From positions 1,240,001-1,304,000 of the forward strand of contig NZ_JACDXU010000001.1 in the NCBI RefSeq assembly GCF_020539485.1: 64,000 nt of DNA. Reading direction: 5' to 3'. Below, in pieces: positions 1-8,229 of the stretch; position 1 is the stretch's first letter; every line of letters starts with the position of its first letter. The stretch is from Fulverythrobacter ferritrahens (GTDB taxonomy: Bacteria > Pseudomonadota > Alphaproteobacteria > Sphingomonadales > Sphingomonadaceae). The translations under genes were made by a program, and so were the position numbers. The notes under the pieces are model-generated. The model had not been told where the DNA came from, made no database searches, and saw nothing but the letters and a program-made list of their open reading frames with translations.

Positions 1-578
1 TTGCCGCCATGGCTGATCGAATAGGCTGCCGAGGACAGCAGATGCAGCCCCTTGAACACGCCATCGGCGCGGCGGGGCGCGGCGCCTTTGAATATCCAGC
101 TGGTCACCACCATCAGCGCCATGGCGAAGACGAAGCCGATCATGGGCGAAAGGAAGATCGCGGCGACGGTCTTCACCGTGCCACCGGATTCAACCACGCC
201 CGGCCCGGCATGGGCGATCCCCGCCCCGAGCAACCCGCCGATGAGGGCGTGGCTGGAGGATGAGGGGATGCCCTTGATCCAGGTCACCACATTCCAGAAC
301 ATCGCCCCCACCAGGGCGCCGAACACCACGGCAGGTGTCACTGCGTCCTTATCGACAATGCCCTTGCCCACCGTTTCGGCCACATGCAGCCCAACCAGCC
401 AATAGGCGCCGAAATTACCGGCGGCCGCGAACAGCACCGCGCTGAACGGCGAAAGCAGCCGGGTGGAAACGACAGTGGCGATGGCATTGGCCGCATCGTG
501 CAGGCCGTTGAGAAAATCGAAGGCGAGCGCCAGGGCGATCAGCCCGATGAGCAGCGGCAGGGCAAGCGTGGTTTCCAT
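1..578 (-). CDS. pit: inorganic phosphate transporter, PiT family (partial)
   Basis: Low-affinity phosphate permease of the inner membrane, which takes up phosphate (often as a metal complex) with an ion gradient. Only the first 192 codons lie in the window; the gene runs off the left edge. The reading starts METTLALPL at 578 and shows the PiT signature NGLHDAANAIATVVSTR near residue 25, later GIPSSSSHALIGG, and several hydrophobic segments. It begins 15 bp after the stop of the Nudix-DUF47 gene on the same strand, the usual arrangement for PiT and its DUF47 accessory protein. No strong ribosome binding site is visible, so translation may be coupled to the upstream gene. Confidence 0.93.
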   Translation of the reverse strand, partial: METTLALPLLIGLIALALAFDFLNGLHDAANAIATVVSTRLLSPFSAVLFAAAGNFGAYWLVGLHVAETVGKGIVDKDAVTPAVVFGALVGAMFWNVVTWIKGIPSSSSHALIGGLLGAGIAHAGPGVVESGGTVKTVAAIFLSPMIGFVFAMALMVVTSWIFKGAAPRRADGVFKGLHLLSSAAYSISHGG

Positions 579-593
579 CGGTCGGGCCCGGGC

Positions 594-1733
594 TCAGGAA
601 TGATCGATCACGAGACCGTCGATCTCGTTGGCGACATCCTCGAAGCGGTCCACGACGCGTTCCAGTCGCTTGAACATCTCCTGGCGGACAACGAACTGGA
701 TCGGGTCTTTCTTGCCCAGCTGCTTGTAGATGCGCTTGAGGCCGGCAGCATGAATCTCGTCGGCATGGCCTTCCATCCGCACCAGCCGTTCGGTCAGTTC
801 ATGCAGGCGATGGCCGTTATCGGCAACCTTGCGCAGCAGCGGAATGGCTTCCGCCGTCAGCCGCGCAGCATCGACGATAATTGCGCACATGTCTCGCATT
901 TCCGGCTCGAATTCCTCGATCTCATAGAGGTCCACCGCGCCGGCAGTCTGCTGCATTTCGTCGATAGCATCGTCCATCGCGCCGATCAGGTCGGTGATGG
1001 CCCCCCGGTCGAACGGGGTAAGGAAAGTGCGACGCACGGCATGCAGCACTTCGCGCGTGATATCGTCCGCATCGTGCTCGCGCTCTTCGATCTCGCGGAT
1101 ATGCTCGGCCTTGTTCGGCCCGCCTTGCGCCAGCCGCGCCAGCGCATCCGCGCCCGCTACCAGCGTGGCGGCGTGCTGTTCGAACAGCTCGAAGAAATTC
1201 CCCTGCTGCGGCAGCAGCTTCTGAATCCAGCCGAACATGGCAGATATTCCCGTTTTTTTACCGACCGTGCTGATCGTATTGATGATGATGCGCCCCTGGG
1301 CGGCGGCGCGAAATTCGCGGGCACCGAAGCTGCGGATGAGAGCGCGAAGATCGGGCTCGTCCACTGCTTCGGCGGCTTCAGCCAGAGTGAACCAGCGGCG
1401 CTCGCGCTCGTGCTGTTCCTTCCAGCTATCCAGTTCTTCCGTCACGGCAAAGGGGAACACGTCCACATCGGTCCACACCGTGGCACCCGAAGCGCGCTTC
1501 TTGCGATACCGGAAAGAGCCGATGGAAGTGGGACAGGCAGCGCCCAATACGCCTGCTTCCTCTTCCGCTTCCTGCGCGGCACTGGCGTGAGGGGGCAGCT
1601 TGCCCACCTGCCCGCCCTTGGGAATTACCCAGCGACCCGTGCCCCTCGTGGTGATCAGCAGAATGTTGATGGGCGCATCCACCGCAGGGGAATCCGTACG
1701 ATAGGGCAAAACGGCAATCTGCCTCATCGCCAT
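594..1733 (-). CDS. Nudix hydrolase fused in frame to DUF47 (PiT accessory, PhoU-like) protein
   Basis: A 379-residue reading frame holding two proteins that are normally separate. Residues 1-150 are a Nudix domain (RWVIPKGG, then AQEAEEEAGV); the usual first Glu and the Arg of the Nudix box are replaced by Leu and Gln, so activity is uncertain. Residues 166-379 begin MFGWIQKLLP and match DUF47/TIGR00153 in length (214 aa); this helical, PhoU-like protein accompanies PiT transporters. The linker looks like former intergenic DNA and contains a run of seven A (coding strand). An internal ATG at 1238 with a weak GGGA upstream could start DUF47 separately. Either a true fusion, two products from one frame, or a sequencing indel in the homopolymer. 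It overlaps nothing and leads directly into pit. Confidence 0.85.
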   Translation of the reverse strand: MAMRQIAVLPYRTDSPAVDAPINILLITTRGTGRWVIPKGGQVGKLPPHASAAQEAEEEAGVLGAACPTSIGSFRYRKKRASGATVWTDVDVFPFAVTEELDSWKEQHERERRWFTLAEAAEAVDEPDLRALIRSFGAREFRAAAQGRIIINTISTVGKKTGISAMFGWIQKLLPQQGNFFELFEQHAATLVAGADALARLAQGGPNKAEHIREIEEREHDADDITREVLHAVRRTFLTPFDRGAITDLIGAMDDAIDEMQQTAGAVDLYEIEEFEPEMRDMCAIIVDAARLTAEAIPLLRKVADNGHRLHELTERLVRMEGHADEIHAAGLKRIYKQLGKKDPIQFVVRQEMFKRLERVVDRFEDVANEIDGLVIDHS

Positions 1734-1843
1734 GAACGGACCCTTTCCTTCTGCAGGCTTGCGCCGTGCGCGCTAGGGGAACGACACAAATATGACAAAC
1801 AGGATTTACGGGCGTTTCCCCAATTTAGCACAGATTGGCGCCT

Positions 1844-1877
1844 GGAAAGCCCCCATGGGAGCCTATGGGGGCTTTCC
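1844..1877. repeat. 13-bp perfect stem-loop upstream of ettA
   Basis: Arms at 1844-1856 (GGAAAGCCCCCAT) and 1865-1877 are exact reverse complements around an 8-nt loop. The hairpin lies about 90 bp before the ettA start, between divergent genes. No T-run follows on either strand, so it is not a classic terminator. A leader structure or protein-binding palindrome is possible. Confidence 0.8.
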
Positions 1878-1967
1878 ATGCTTGCCCCGCTGCCCTGCAA
1901 TCCCTATTTGCCGCTCAAATCCTCATACATCCCGATTGTCCGCGAAGGACCACCCCAAAGGACGAAC

Positions 1968-3647
1968 ATGGCCGCCCAATATGCATACGTCATGAAGAAC
2001 ATGACGAAAACTTTCCCCGGCGCGCAAAAGCCGGTGCTGAGCAACATCAACCTGCAGTTCTATCAGGGCGCGAAGATCGGTATCGTCGGCCCCAACGGCG
2101 CCGGCAAGTCGACCCTGATCAAGATCATGGCCGGCATCGACAAGGACATCACCGGCGAAGCCTGGCCGGGCGAGAACATCACCGTGGGCTATCTGGAGCA
2201 GGAACCCGAGCTCGATCCCACGAAGACGGTGCTGGAAAACGTCAAGGACGGCGCCCGCGCGACCGCCGATCTGGTCGAACGGTTCAATGCCATTTCGGCG
2301 GAGATGGGCGATCCCACCGACGAGACCGATTTCGATGCCCTGATGGAAGAGATGGGCGATCTCCAGGCCAAGATCGACGCAGTTGACGGCTGGACGCTCG
2401 ACAACCAGCTCGAAGTCGCGATGGAAGCCCTGCGCTGCCCGCCCAGTGACATGGGCGTGGAAAGCCTCTCGGGCGGTGAAAAGCGCCGCGTGGCGCTTAC
2501 CCGTCTGCTGATCCAGAAGCCCTCGATCCTGCTGCTCGACGAACCGACCAACCACCTCGATGCCGAAAGCGTCCAGTGGCTGGAAAACCACCTCAAGGAA
2601 TATGCCGGTGCGGTGCTGATGATCACCCACGACCGCTACTTCCTCGACAACGTAGTGGAATGGATCCTCGAACTCGACCGGGGCAGCTACTATCCCTACG
2701 AAGGCAACTACTCGACCTATCTCGAGAAGAAGGCCAAGCGCCTGGAGCAGGAAAGCCGCGAGGAAAGCGGCAAGCAGAAGGCCCTGCAGCGCGAACTGGA
2801 GTGGATCCGGCAGACCCCGGCCGCCCGCCAGACCAAGAGCAAGGCCCGTATCCGCAAATTCGAGGAACTGCAGAACGCGCAGGACAACCGCGCCGTCGGC
2901 AAGGCCCAGATCGTCATCCAGGTGCCCGAGCGCCTTGGCGGCAAGGTGATCGAGGCCAAGAACATCTCCAAGGCCTATGGCGACAAGATCCTGTTCGAAA
3001 ACCTGTCCTTCATGCTGCCGCCCGGCGGCATCGTGGGTGTGATCGGGCCCAACGGCGCGGGTAAGTCCACGCTGTTCAAGATCATCACCGGCAAGGAACA
3101 GCCCGACAGCGGCACCGTCGAGATCGGGTCCACCGTGCATCTGGGCTATGTCGACCAGAGCCGCGACCACCTGAACCCGGCCAACAACGTATGGCAGGAA
3201 ATCTCGGACGGGCTCGACTACATGAAGGTCAATGGCCAGGACATGAGCACGCGCGCCTATGTCGGTGCGTTCAACTTCAAGGGGCCGGACCAGCAGAAGA
3301 ATGTCGGCAAGCTCTCCGGCGGTGAACGCAACCGCGTCCATATGGCCAAGATGCTGAAGCAGGGCGGCAACGTGCTGCTGCTGGACGAACCGACCAACGA
3401 CCTTGACGTGGAAACCCTGGCCGCGCTGGAAGACGCGATCGAGAACTTCGCGGGCTGCGCCGTGGTTATCAGCCACGACCGCTTCTTCCTTGACCGTCTG
3501 GCCACGCATATCCTCGCCTTCGAGGGCAACAGCCATGTCGAATGGTTCGAGGGCAATTTCGCGGCCTATGAAGAAGACAAGCGCCGCCGCCTGGGCGACG
3601 CTGCGGACCGGCCGACCAAGCTGGCCTACAAGAAACTGTCGCGCTGA
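1968..3647 (+). CDS. ettA: energy-dependent translational throttle protein EttA (ABC-F)
   Basis: ABC-F ATPase that binds the ribosomal E site and tunes the first elongation step according to ATP/ADP. Length is 559 aa, as expected. There are two ABC modules: Walker A GPNGAGKST at residues 41-49 and again in the second half, signatures LSGGEKRR and LSGGERNR, Walker B LLLDEPTN twice, and a charged linker (EKKAKRLEQESREESGKQK) between them. There are no membrane segments. I chose the ATG at 1968 because AAAGGA lies just upstream and MAAQYAYVMKNMTKTFPG is the family start; the open frame upstream is antisense to the Nudix gene. Transcribed alone, divergent from the phosphate operon. Confidence 0.96.
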   Translation: MAAQYAYVMKNMTKTFPGAQKPVLSNINLQFYQGAKIGIVGPNGAGKSTLIKIMAGIDKDITGEAWPGENITVGYLEQEPELDPTKTVLENVKDGARATADLVERFNAISAEMGDPTDETDFDALMEEMGDLQAKIDAVDGWTLDNQLEVAMEALRCPPSDMGVESLSGGEKRRVALTRLLIQKPSILLLDEPTNHLDAESVQWLENHLKEYAGAVLMITHDRYFLDNVVEWILELDRGSYYPYEGNYSTYLEKKAKRLEQESREESGKQKALQRELEWIRQTPAARQTKSKARIRKFEELQNAQDNRAVGKAQIVIQVPERLGGKVIEAKNISKAYGDKILFENLSFMLPPGGIVGVIGPNGAGKSTLFKIITGKEQPDSGTVEIGSTVHLGYVDQSRDHLNPANNVWQEISDGLDYMKVNGQDMSTRAYVGAFNFKGPDQQKNVGKLSGGERNRVHMAKMLKQGGNVLLLDEPTNDLDVETLAALEDAIENFAGCAVVISHDRFFLDRLATHILAFEGNSHVEWFEGNFAAYEEDKRRRLGDAADRPTKLAYKKLSR

Positions 3648-3697
3648 GCGACAGCTCCGTTGTTACCCGGCCGGTTGGGGCTTCTGCTCCTCCGGCC

Positions 3698-3754
3698 GGT
3701 CTATTCTGGCCCGGTCTGTTCTGGCCGGTCTGTTCTGGCGGGTCTGTTCTGGCG
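3698..3754. repeat. four tandem copies of a 14-15 nt repeat
   Basis: Units at 3698-3712, 3713-3726, 3727-3740 and 3741-3754, each GGTCTGTTCTGGC plus one or two bases; the first carries A for G. They lie about 50 bp after the ettA stop. A GC-rich palindrome (CCGGCCGG twice) sits immediately before and may act as a weak terminator. Function unknown. Confidence 0.85.
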
Positions 3755-4126
3755 GAAGTCGCGGCATGATGCCCTTCCCCAGCCTGTGATAAAACCCCCG
3801 CCTGCACAGCTTGGCACCCGCCCAGCCCGTAGTCACTGCATTGGCGATTAGCGGCTGGATCATTCCGCCGCCGCAGGTGGTTTCGGCAAGGACGTCCTGC
3901 CGTCAGCGATGCGCGCCCCCACAAAATAGATATGTTTATGCCCGCTCGACGGAATTTCCGCGCGAGAGGCGACATTTGAAATTCCGCGAAATTTTAACAT
4001 TCGGGCCGAGAAACCTGAACGAAAGCCTATCAAGCCGGTTCAGTCTTCCGTCAGCGCAGCAGGTTTAGAGCCCCCTTACATACGGGGCCGCGAACCACTC
4101 GGCGGCATGACCAAAGGAGATGCCGC
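3755..4126. other. intergenic region before the RcnB-like gene
   Basis: No gene is supported here; short open frames on both strands lack start signals and family resemblance. An AT-richer stretch around 3925-4000 with GGAATTTC and GAAATTCC boxes is the likeliest promoter region of the downstream secreted protein. AAAGGAG at about 4112 is that gene's ribosome binding site. Confidence 0.6.
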
Positions 4127-5086
4127 ATGACTATCGCAAGACTGCTTCGGACGAGCGGTTTCGCAGCACTCGCCGCCGCTATGGTGGTGACCGCGCTCCC
4201 GGCTCAGGCCTGGGCGCGGGACAATGACAATCGCACCAGCGCGTCCAGCCGGCCGGGTGACCGGGGCGGTTCGGATCGCGGTGCGCGCCAGCAGCAACGC
4301 CAGGGATGGACGAGCAGCCAGCGCGAAAGCGCCCGGTCGGACAATCCCCGCCGCCAGCCCCAGCAGCGCAGCGAGCGAGCCCAGCAGCGCGCGGAGCGCC
4401 CGCAGCAGCCCGCGAATTCCAGCTATCGCCCCACCCCCGCGCCACGCCCCGCCGCGCAGGCAAGCGCACCGGGACGGGACAATTACCGCCCGGATCGCGA
4501 CAGGACCCGCCCTGATCGGGCTGGCACGAACCGGAGCCCCAACAGAGGCCCCATTGCCAGTCGACCCGGCGGCGCGCCTCCTGCCCAGGGCACGGCCGGC
4601 TATCAGAACCGGGATCGCGACAGGGATCAGGCGCGCGACCGTGACCGTTGGGACCAGAACCGGCGCGAGTGGCGCGATAATGACCGCAACCGCAGCTATC
4701 GCGACAATGATCGCAACCGGTCCTACCGCGATGGTGACAGGAACCGTTCCTATCAAAACCGCGACCGGGATCATCGCCAGTGGGATCACAGGTGGCGCGA
4801 CAATCATCGCTATGACTGGCGCGGCTACCGCAACAGCCACCGCAATGTCTTCCATGTGGGGATCTATTACGCGCCCTATCGCAATTACTACTACCGGCGG
4901 CTGAACGCCGGGTTCTTCCTGGACGCGCTGTTCTATTCGAACCGGTACTGGATCAACGACCCGTGGCAGTATCGCCTGCCGGAAGCCTACGGCCCCTATC
5001 GCTGGGTACGCTATTATGACGATGCCCTGCTGGTGGACACCTATTCAGGCGAAGTGGTGGACGTGATCTACGACTTCTTCTGGTGA
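4127..5086 (+). CDS. RcnB-like secreted Arg/Asp-rich protein
   Basis: A 319-residue exported protein. Residues 1-31 form a signal peptide ending AQAWA. The middle is low complexity and very polar (Arg, Asp, Gln, Asn), including three near-identical copies of a 9-residue unit, (D)NDRNRSYR, around residues 185-212. The last 60 residues (YRLPEAYGPYRWVRYYDDALLVD then VVDVIYDFFW) match the RcnB domain, known in E. coli as a periplasmic factor for Ni/Co homeostasis. In sphingomonads this fold occurs in many secreted proteins of unknown role, so a metal function is only an inference. A good AAAGGAG site fixes the ATG. It is monocistronic and convergent with cytochrome b561. Confidence 0.8.
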   Translation: MTIARLLRTSGFAALAAAMVVTALPAQAWARDNDNRTSASSRPGDRGGSDRGARQQQRQGWTSSQRESARSDNPRRQPQQRSERAQQRAERPQQPANSSYRPTPAPRPAAQASAPGRDNYRPDRDRTRPDRAGTNRSPNRGPIASRPGGAPPAQGTAGYQNRDRDRDQARDRDRWDQNRREWRDNDRNRSYRDNDRNRSYRDGDRNRSYQNRDRDHRQWDHRWRDNHRYDWRGYRNSHRNVFHVGIYYAPYRNYYYRRLNAGFFLDALFYSNRYWINDPWQYRLPEAYGPYRWVRYYDDALLVDTYSGEVVDVIYDFFW

Positions 5087-5143
5087 CAGCCGAGTAGGGA
5101 TCATGGAGCTCCCGACGCCGGGAGAGTGGCCCGGCAGACAGGG

Positions 5144-5173
5144 CAAGTCCCCCGCCTCACGGTGGGGGACTTG
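5144..5173. terminator. terminator between convergent rcnB-like and cytochrome b561 genes
   Basis: Ten-bp stem CAAGTCCCCC / GGGGGACTTG with a 10-nt loop, 58 bp after the plus-strand stop and followed by TTGTTCGTTC. It can fold on both strands, which suits two genes that converge here, although the T-rich tail is only on the plus strand. Confidence 0.75.
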
Positions 5174-5207
5174 TTCGTTCAGGCTCCCAGAAATCGGGCC
5201 GGAGTGA

Positions 5208-5753
5208 TCAGGCCTTGGGCGTGCCAAAGGGCAACATACGGAACAGATTGCCGTCCTTGTCCACGAAAGTGTGCTTCAGCGCACCCAGCACGTGGAGCAC
5301 GATCAGTGCCAGCATCACCGTGCCGCCCGTGGCATGCGCCTCGAAGATCGTGTGGCCCATCTCGGGATTCTTGCCGACCGGCAGCATGGGCAGCGTGAAC
5401 ACGCCGAACACATCCAGCGCCAGCCCATAGAAGGATTGGCCGAGCCAGCCGCCCAGCGGAAGACCGATCAGCAGCATATAGAAAAGGATATGCACCGTCC
5501 TGGCGCTTTTCCGTTCCCAGGGCTTGAGCGTGGAAGCGAGCGGCGGCGGTGTCTTGGCCAGGCGCCACAATAGCCGCAGGACAGTGAGGATCAGGATCAC
5601 GATCCCCAGCGCCTTGTGCTGATCCATCACTCGCATCTGTTCCGCGATTTCCAGATTTTCGGTCGATTCCGCGATCCGCCAGTTCACGATCACCGCGATC
5701 GCGATCAACCAGTGGAACAGCATGGCCACCGATGAGTAACGCGCCTGCGTCAT
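5208..5753 (-). CDS. cytochrome b561 family protein
   Basis: Di-haem b-type membrane cytochrome (CybB-like), 181 aa, which passes electrons from quinol to periplasmic acceptors. Four hydrophobic segments are visible, with histidines placed as in the family: H14 in MLFHWLIA, HKALGI in helix 2, VHILFYMLL in helix 3 and VLHVLGALKH in helix 4. The start has AGAGGAG about 10 bases upstream. It is an isolated minus-strand gene upstream of an intergenic terminator. The in vivo electron acceptor cannot be told from sequence. Confidence 0.92.
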   Translation of the reverse strand: MTQARYSSVAMLFHWLIAIAVIVNWRIAESTENLEIAEQMRVMDQHKALGIVILILTVLRLLWRLAKTPPPLASTLKPWERKSARTVHILFYMLLIGLPLGGWLGQSFYGLALDVFGVFTLPMLPVGKNPEMGHTIFEAHATGGTVMLALIVLHVLGALKHTFVDKDGNLFRMLPFGTPKA

Positions 5754-5817
5754 ATCCCGTCTCCTCTTCTTCCCCGAAGCCCAGTGTTACCGGCCAGCTT
5801 CGAGGCGGCAAGGAAAA

Positions 5818-6348
5818 CTATTCCTTGGTGCTGTCAGCAGCCTGACCTTCCACATGCCCCATCACCCGCGCCAGCCGGTCCAGTTTGTGGGAAAGGCGGA
5901 TAAGTTCCAGCTGGGCGCGCAGGTTCACTTCGTAATCGTGGCGAGCGGCGATGCGGTCTTTCTTCGCCTGCCGGTTCTGGCTCATCATGATGATCGGCGC
6001 CTGCACGGCGGCCAGCATGGAAAGCATCAGATTGAGGAAGATGAAGGGATAGCGGTCAAACGGGGCGAACCCCAGCGCGGCGAAGACATCGCTGTTGATC
6101 ACCACCCAGGCAAGCAGGACAAGGCCGAAGCCCACGATGAAGCCCCAGCTGCCGCCCACTGCCGCAACCTTGTCGGCCAGCCGATCGCCGAAACCGGCGT
6201 GGATCTGGTCCGCCTCTTCCCGGTCGCCAACGAACACCGTTCCGGCGGCGACACGCCTGATCACGCGCTGTTCGTCCGGCTCCAGATCCTCAAGTTCGCG
6301 GCCCAGCAATTCGCGGGCCAGTCTGTGAGGATCGGCCGGTTCGTTCAC
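5818..6348 (-). CDS. DUF1003 family membrane protein
   Basis: A 176-residue protein with the DUF1003 core: two membrane helices (WGFIVGFGLVLLAWVVI and YPFIFLNLMLSMLAAVQAPI) followed by the hallmark MMSQNRQAKKDR and a charged helical tail. The family has no established function. It starts with GTG, which overlaps the TGA of lysK (GTGA), so it is almost certainly translated from the lysK message by coupling. Nothing links it mechanistically to tRNA charging. Confidence 0.9.
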   Translation of the reverse strand: MNEPADPHRLARELLGRELEDLEPDEQRVIRRVAAGTVFVGDREEADQIHAGFGDRLADKVAAVGGSWGFIVGFGLVLLAWVVINSDVFAALGFAPFDRYPFIFLNLMLSMLAAVQAPIIMMSQNRQAKKDRIAARHDYEVNLRAQLELIRLSHKLDRLARVMGHVEGQAADSTKE

Positions 6349-7955
6349 TTGGCCAGCGCTTCCGCGATCAGGCGCCGGGTATTGGCCACCCCATAGAGCG
6401 CGATGAAGCTGCCCATGCGCGGGCCCTGGCTGGAGCCGAGCAGGGTTTCGTAAAGCGCCTTGAACCAGTCACGCAGGCTTTCGAAACCGAAGCGTTCATC
6501 CTTGCCGATTTCGTAGACTTCGGTCTGCAGATCCTCGGCCGATGCACCTTCCGCAGTGGTCGCCAGCACCGCGTCGAGCGCCGCCAGCGCCGCTGCCTCA
6601 TTGGCGTCAGGCGCGCGGCGGACCAGCGTGGGGGCCACGAAATCGCGATTATAGGCCAGCGCCTTATCGACCAGAATGTTCAGTTCCGGATGATGCTTGG
6701 GATCGGCATCGTGGACGTAATTGCCCAGGTAATTCCACACCTGCTCATGCGTGGCATGCGTGCCCAGCACGCCCACCAGATTGAGCAGCAGGCCATAAGT
6801 GACCGGCAGCGTATCGCCATCGCCGCCATGATAGCCATTGGCGCGCAGCAGGTTCCACACCGGGTTACCCAGTTGCTGTTCCACCGGCTGTTCGGGAATC
6901 TTGGCGCGGAACTGCCAATATTCGTCCACCGCGCGCGGGATCACGCCGACATGCAGCTGCTTGGCGCTCTTGGGTTCGCGGAACAGGTAGAAGCCCAGCG
7001 ATTCCTCGCTGCCATAGGTCAGCCATTCCTCGATGGTCAGGCCATTGCCCTTGGACTTGGAAATCTTCTCGCCATTGGCATCGAGGAACAGCTCGTAGAT
7101 CATGCCTTCCGGCTTACGCCCGCCAAGAATCTGCGCGATCTTGCCCGACTGGGTGACGCTGTCGGTCAAATCCTTGCCGCACATTTCGTAATCGACGCCC
7201 AGCGCGACCCAGCGCATCGCCCAGTCGACCTTCCATTGCAGCTTGGACTTGCCGCCCAGGATCGACTGTTCGACCACTTCGCCGTCATCCTCGAACCGGA
7301 CGGTGCCGGCTTCGGCATCCACCACTTCGATGGGCACTTGCAGCACATGGCCGCTCTTCTCGCTGATCGGCAGCACGGGCGAATAGGTCTTGCGGCGTTC
7401 TTCGCGCAGGGTGGGCAGCATCACGCCCATGATCGCATCGTAATGCTTTAGGACGTTCTTCAGCGCATCGTCGAACTCGCCGGAATCGTAACGGTCCGAC
7501 GCAGCGACGAATTCATAGTCGAAGCCGAAGCGATCGAGGAAATCGCGCAGCATCGTGTTGTTGTGATGGGCGAAGCTGGCGTGGCCTTTCTCGAAGGGGT
7601 CGGGAATGCGGCTCAGCGGCTTGTGCAGGTTTTCGCGCAGCACGTCGCCATTGGGGATATTGTCGGGCACCTTGCGCAGCCCGTCCATATCGTCGGAAAA
7701 GGCGATCAGGCGCGTGGGATGGCCGCCGGTCAGCACTTCATAGGCGCGGCGCACCAGCGTGGTGCGCAGCACTTCCTGGAAAGTGCCGATATGCGGCAGG
7801 CCCGAAGGACCATAGCCGGTTTCGAAGATCACGGGGGCAAGATTGCCCGCCGCATCGCGCTTGCCGCCCGGAAAGCGTTTGGCGAGGCGCTGCGCCTCCT
7901 GAAAAGGCCAGGCCTTGGATGTCTGTGCGGCGGCGATCAGTGCTTCATTGGTCAT
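6345..7955 (-). CDS. lysK: lysine--tRNA ligase, class I
   Basis: Charges tRNA-Lys. This is the class I (archaeal-type) enzyme used by many alphaproteobacteria instead of class II LysS. Length is 536 aa from MTNEALIAAAQ. Motifs: PSGLPHIGT (HIGH box), AFSDDMDGLR, and KISKSKGN (KMSKS box). An in-frame ATG ten codons upstream (7985) has no ribosome binding site, so I chose 7955. The stop overlaps the GTG of the DUF1003 gene. I see no lysS in this window. Confidence 0.95.
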   Translation of the reverse strand: MTNEALIAAAQTSKAWPFQEAQRLAKRFPGGKRDAAGNLAPVIFETGYGPSGLPHIGTFQEVLRTTLVRRAYEVLTGGHPTRLIAFSDDMDGLRKVPDNIPNGDVLRENLHKPLSRIPDPFEKGHASFAHHNNTMLRDFLDRFGFDYEFVAASDRYDSGEFDDALKNVLKHYDAIMGVMLPTLREERRKTYSPVLPISEKSGHVLQVPIEVVDAEAGTVRFEDDGEVVEQSILGGKSKLQWKVDWAMRWVALGVDYEMCGKDLTDSVTQSGKIAQILGGRKPEGMIYELFLDANGEKISKSKGNGLTIEEWLTYGSEESLGFYLFREPKSAKQLHVGVIPRAVDEYWQFRAKIPEQPVEQQLGNPVWNLLRANGYHGGDGDTLPVTYGLLLNLVGVLGTHATHEQVWNYLGNYVHDADPKHHPELNILVDKALAYNRDFVAPTLVRRAPDANEAAALAALDAVLATTAEGASAEDLQTEVYEIGKDERFGFESLRDWFKALYETLLGSSQGPRMGSFIALYGVANTRRLIAEALAK

Positions 7956-8038
7956 GGCGCGGGTCCATTGCGCCTTGCGCGCCATTTCGCAAGTGCGGCG
8001 ATTCGAAACTTGCGAAAAAGGCACGCAATTCCGCCGAA

Positions 8039-8054
8039 GTTGACAAGGTTGACA
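8039..8054. promoter_or_regulatory. direct repeat of GTTGACA upstream of lysK
   Basis: GTTGACA occurs at 8039-8045 and 8048-8054, a 9-bp period, about 85 bp upstream of the lysK ATG; TACAAAT follows shortly after. It could be a binding site or part of a promoter. No regulator can be named. Confidence 0.35.
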
Positions 8055-8184
8055 CAGTACAAATCGGAAAGATCGCCACCCCGCCCGCACCGCTCCCGGC
8101 CATGGAAAGCGAGGGAGAAACAGGGGGCGAAGGCAGCAGCATCCCACCATGCTATCGCATCGCCTGCCTGTAGGACATGCGAAA

Positions 8185-8210
8185 GAGGCGACCGCTTGCG
8201 CGGCCGCCTC
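8185..8210 (-). terminator. rho-independent terminator of the proline-rich protein gene
   Basis: On the minus strand GAGGCGGCCGC pairs with GCGGTCGCCTC (one G-U pair) around a GCAA tetraloop, followed by TTTCGC. It sits 20 bp after the stop of the gene that starts at 9324. Confidence 0.75.
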
Positions 8211-8229
8211 CCTCTCCAACCGGCATAGG

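Noticed and set aside
384-1967. Long upstream extension of the ettA open frame
   Set aside because: It runs antisense to the Nudix-DUF47 gene and has no family resemblance; EttA begins at 1968 with its own ribosome binding site.
1923-3536. 537-codon frame antisense to ettA
   Set aside because: It mirrors a confidently identified gene and its translation is low-complexity His/Val/Leu-rich sequence, typical of a GC-rich shadow.
3469-3975. 168-codon frame crossing the end of ettA and the tandem repeats
   Set aside because: The translation is repeat-derived (PEQTGQNRPGQNRP) and antisense to the ettA end.
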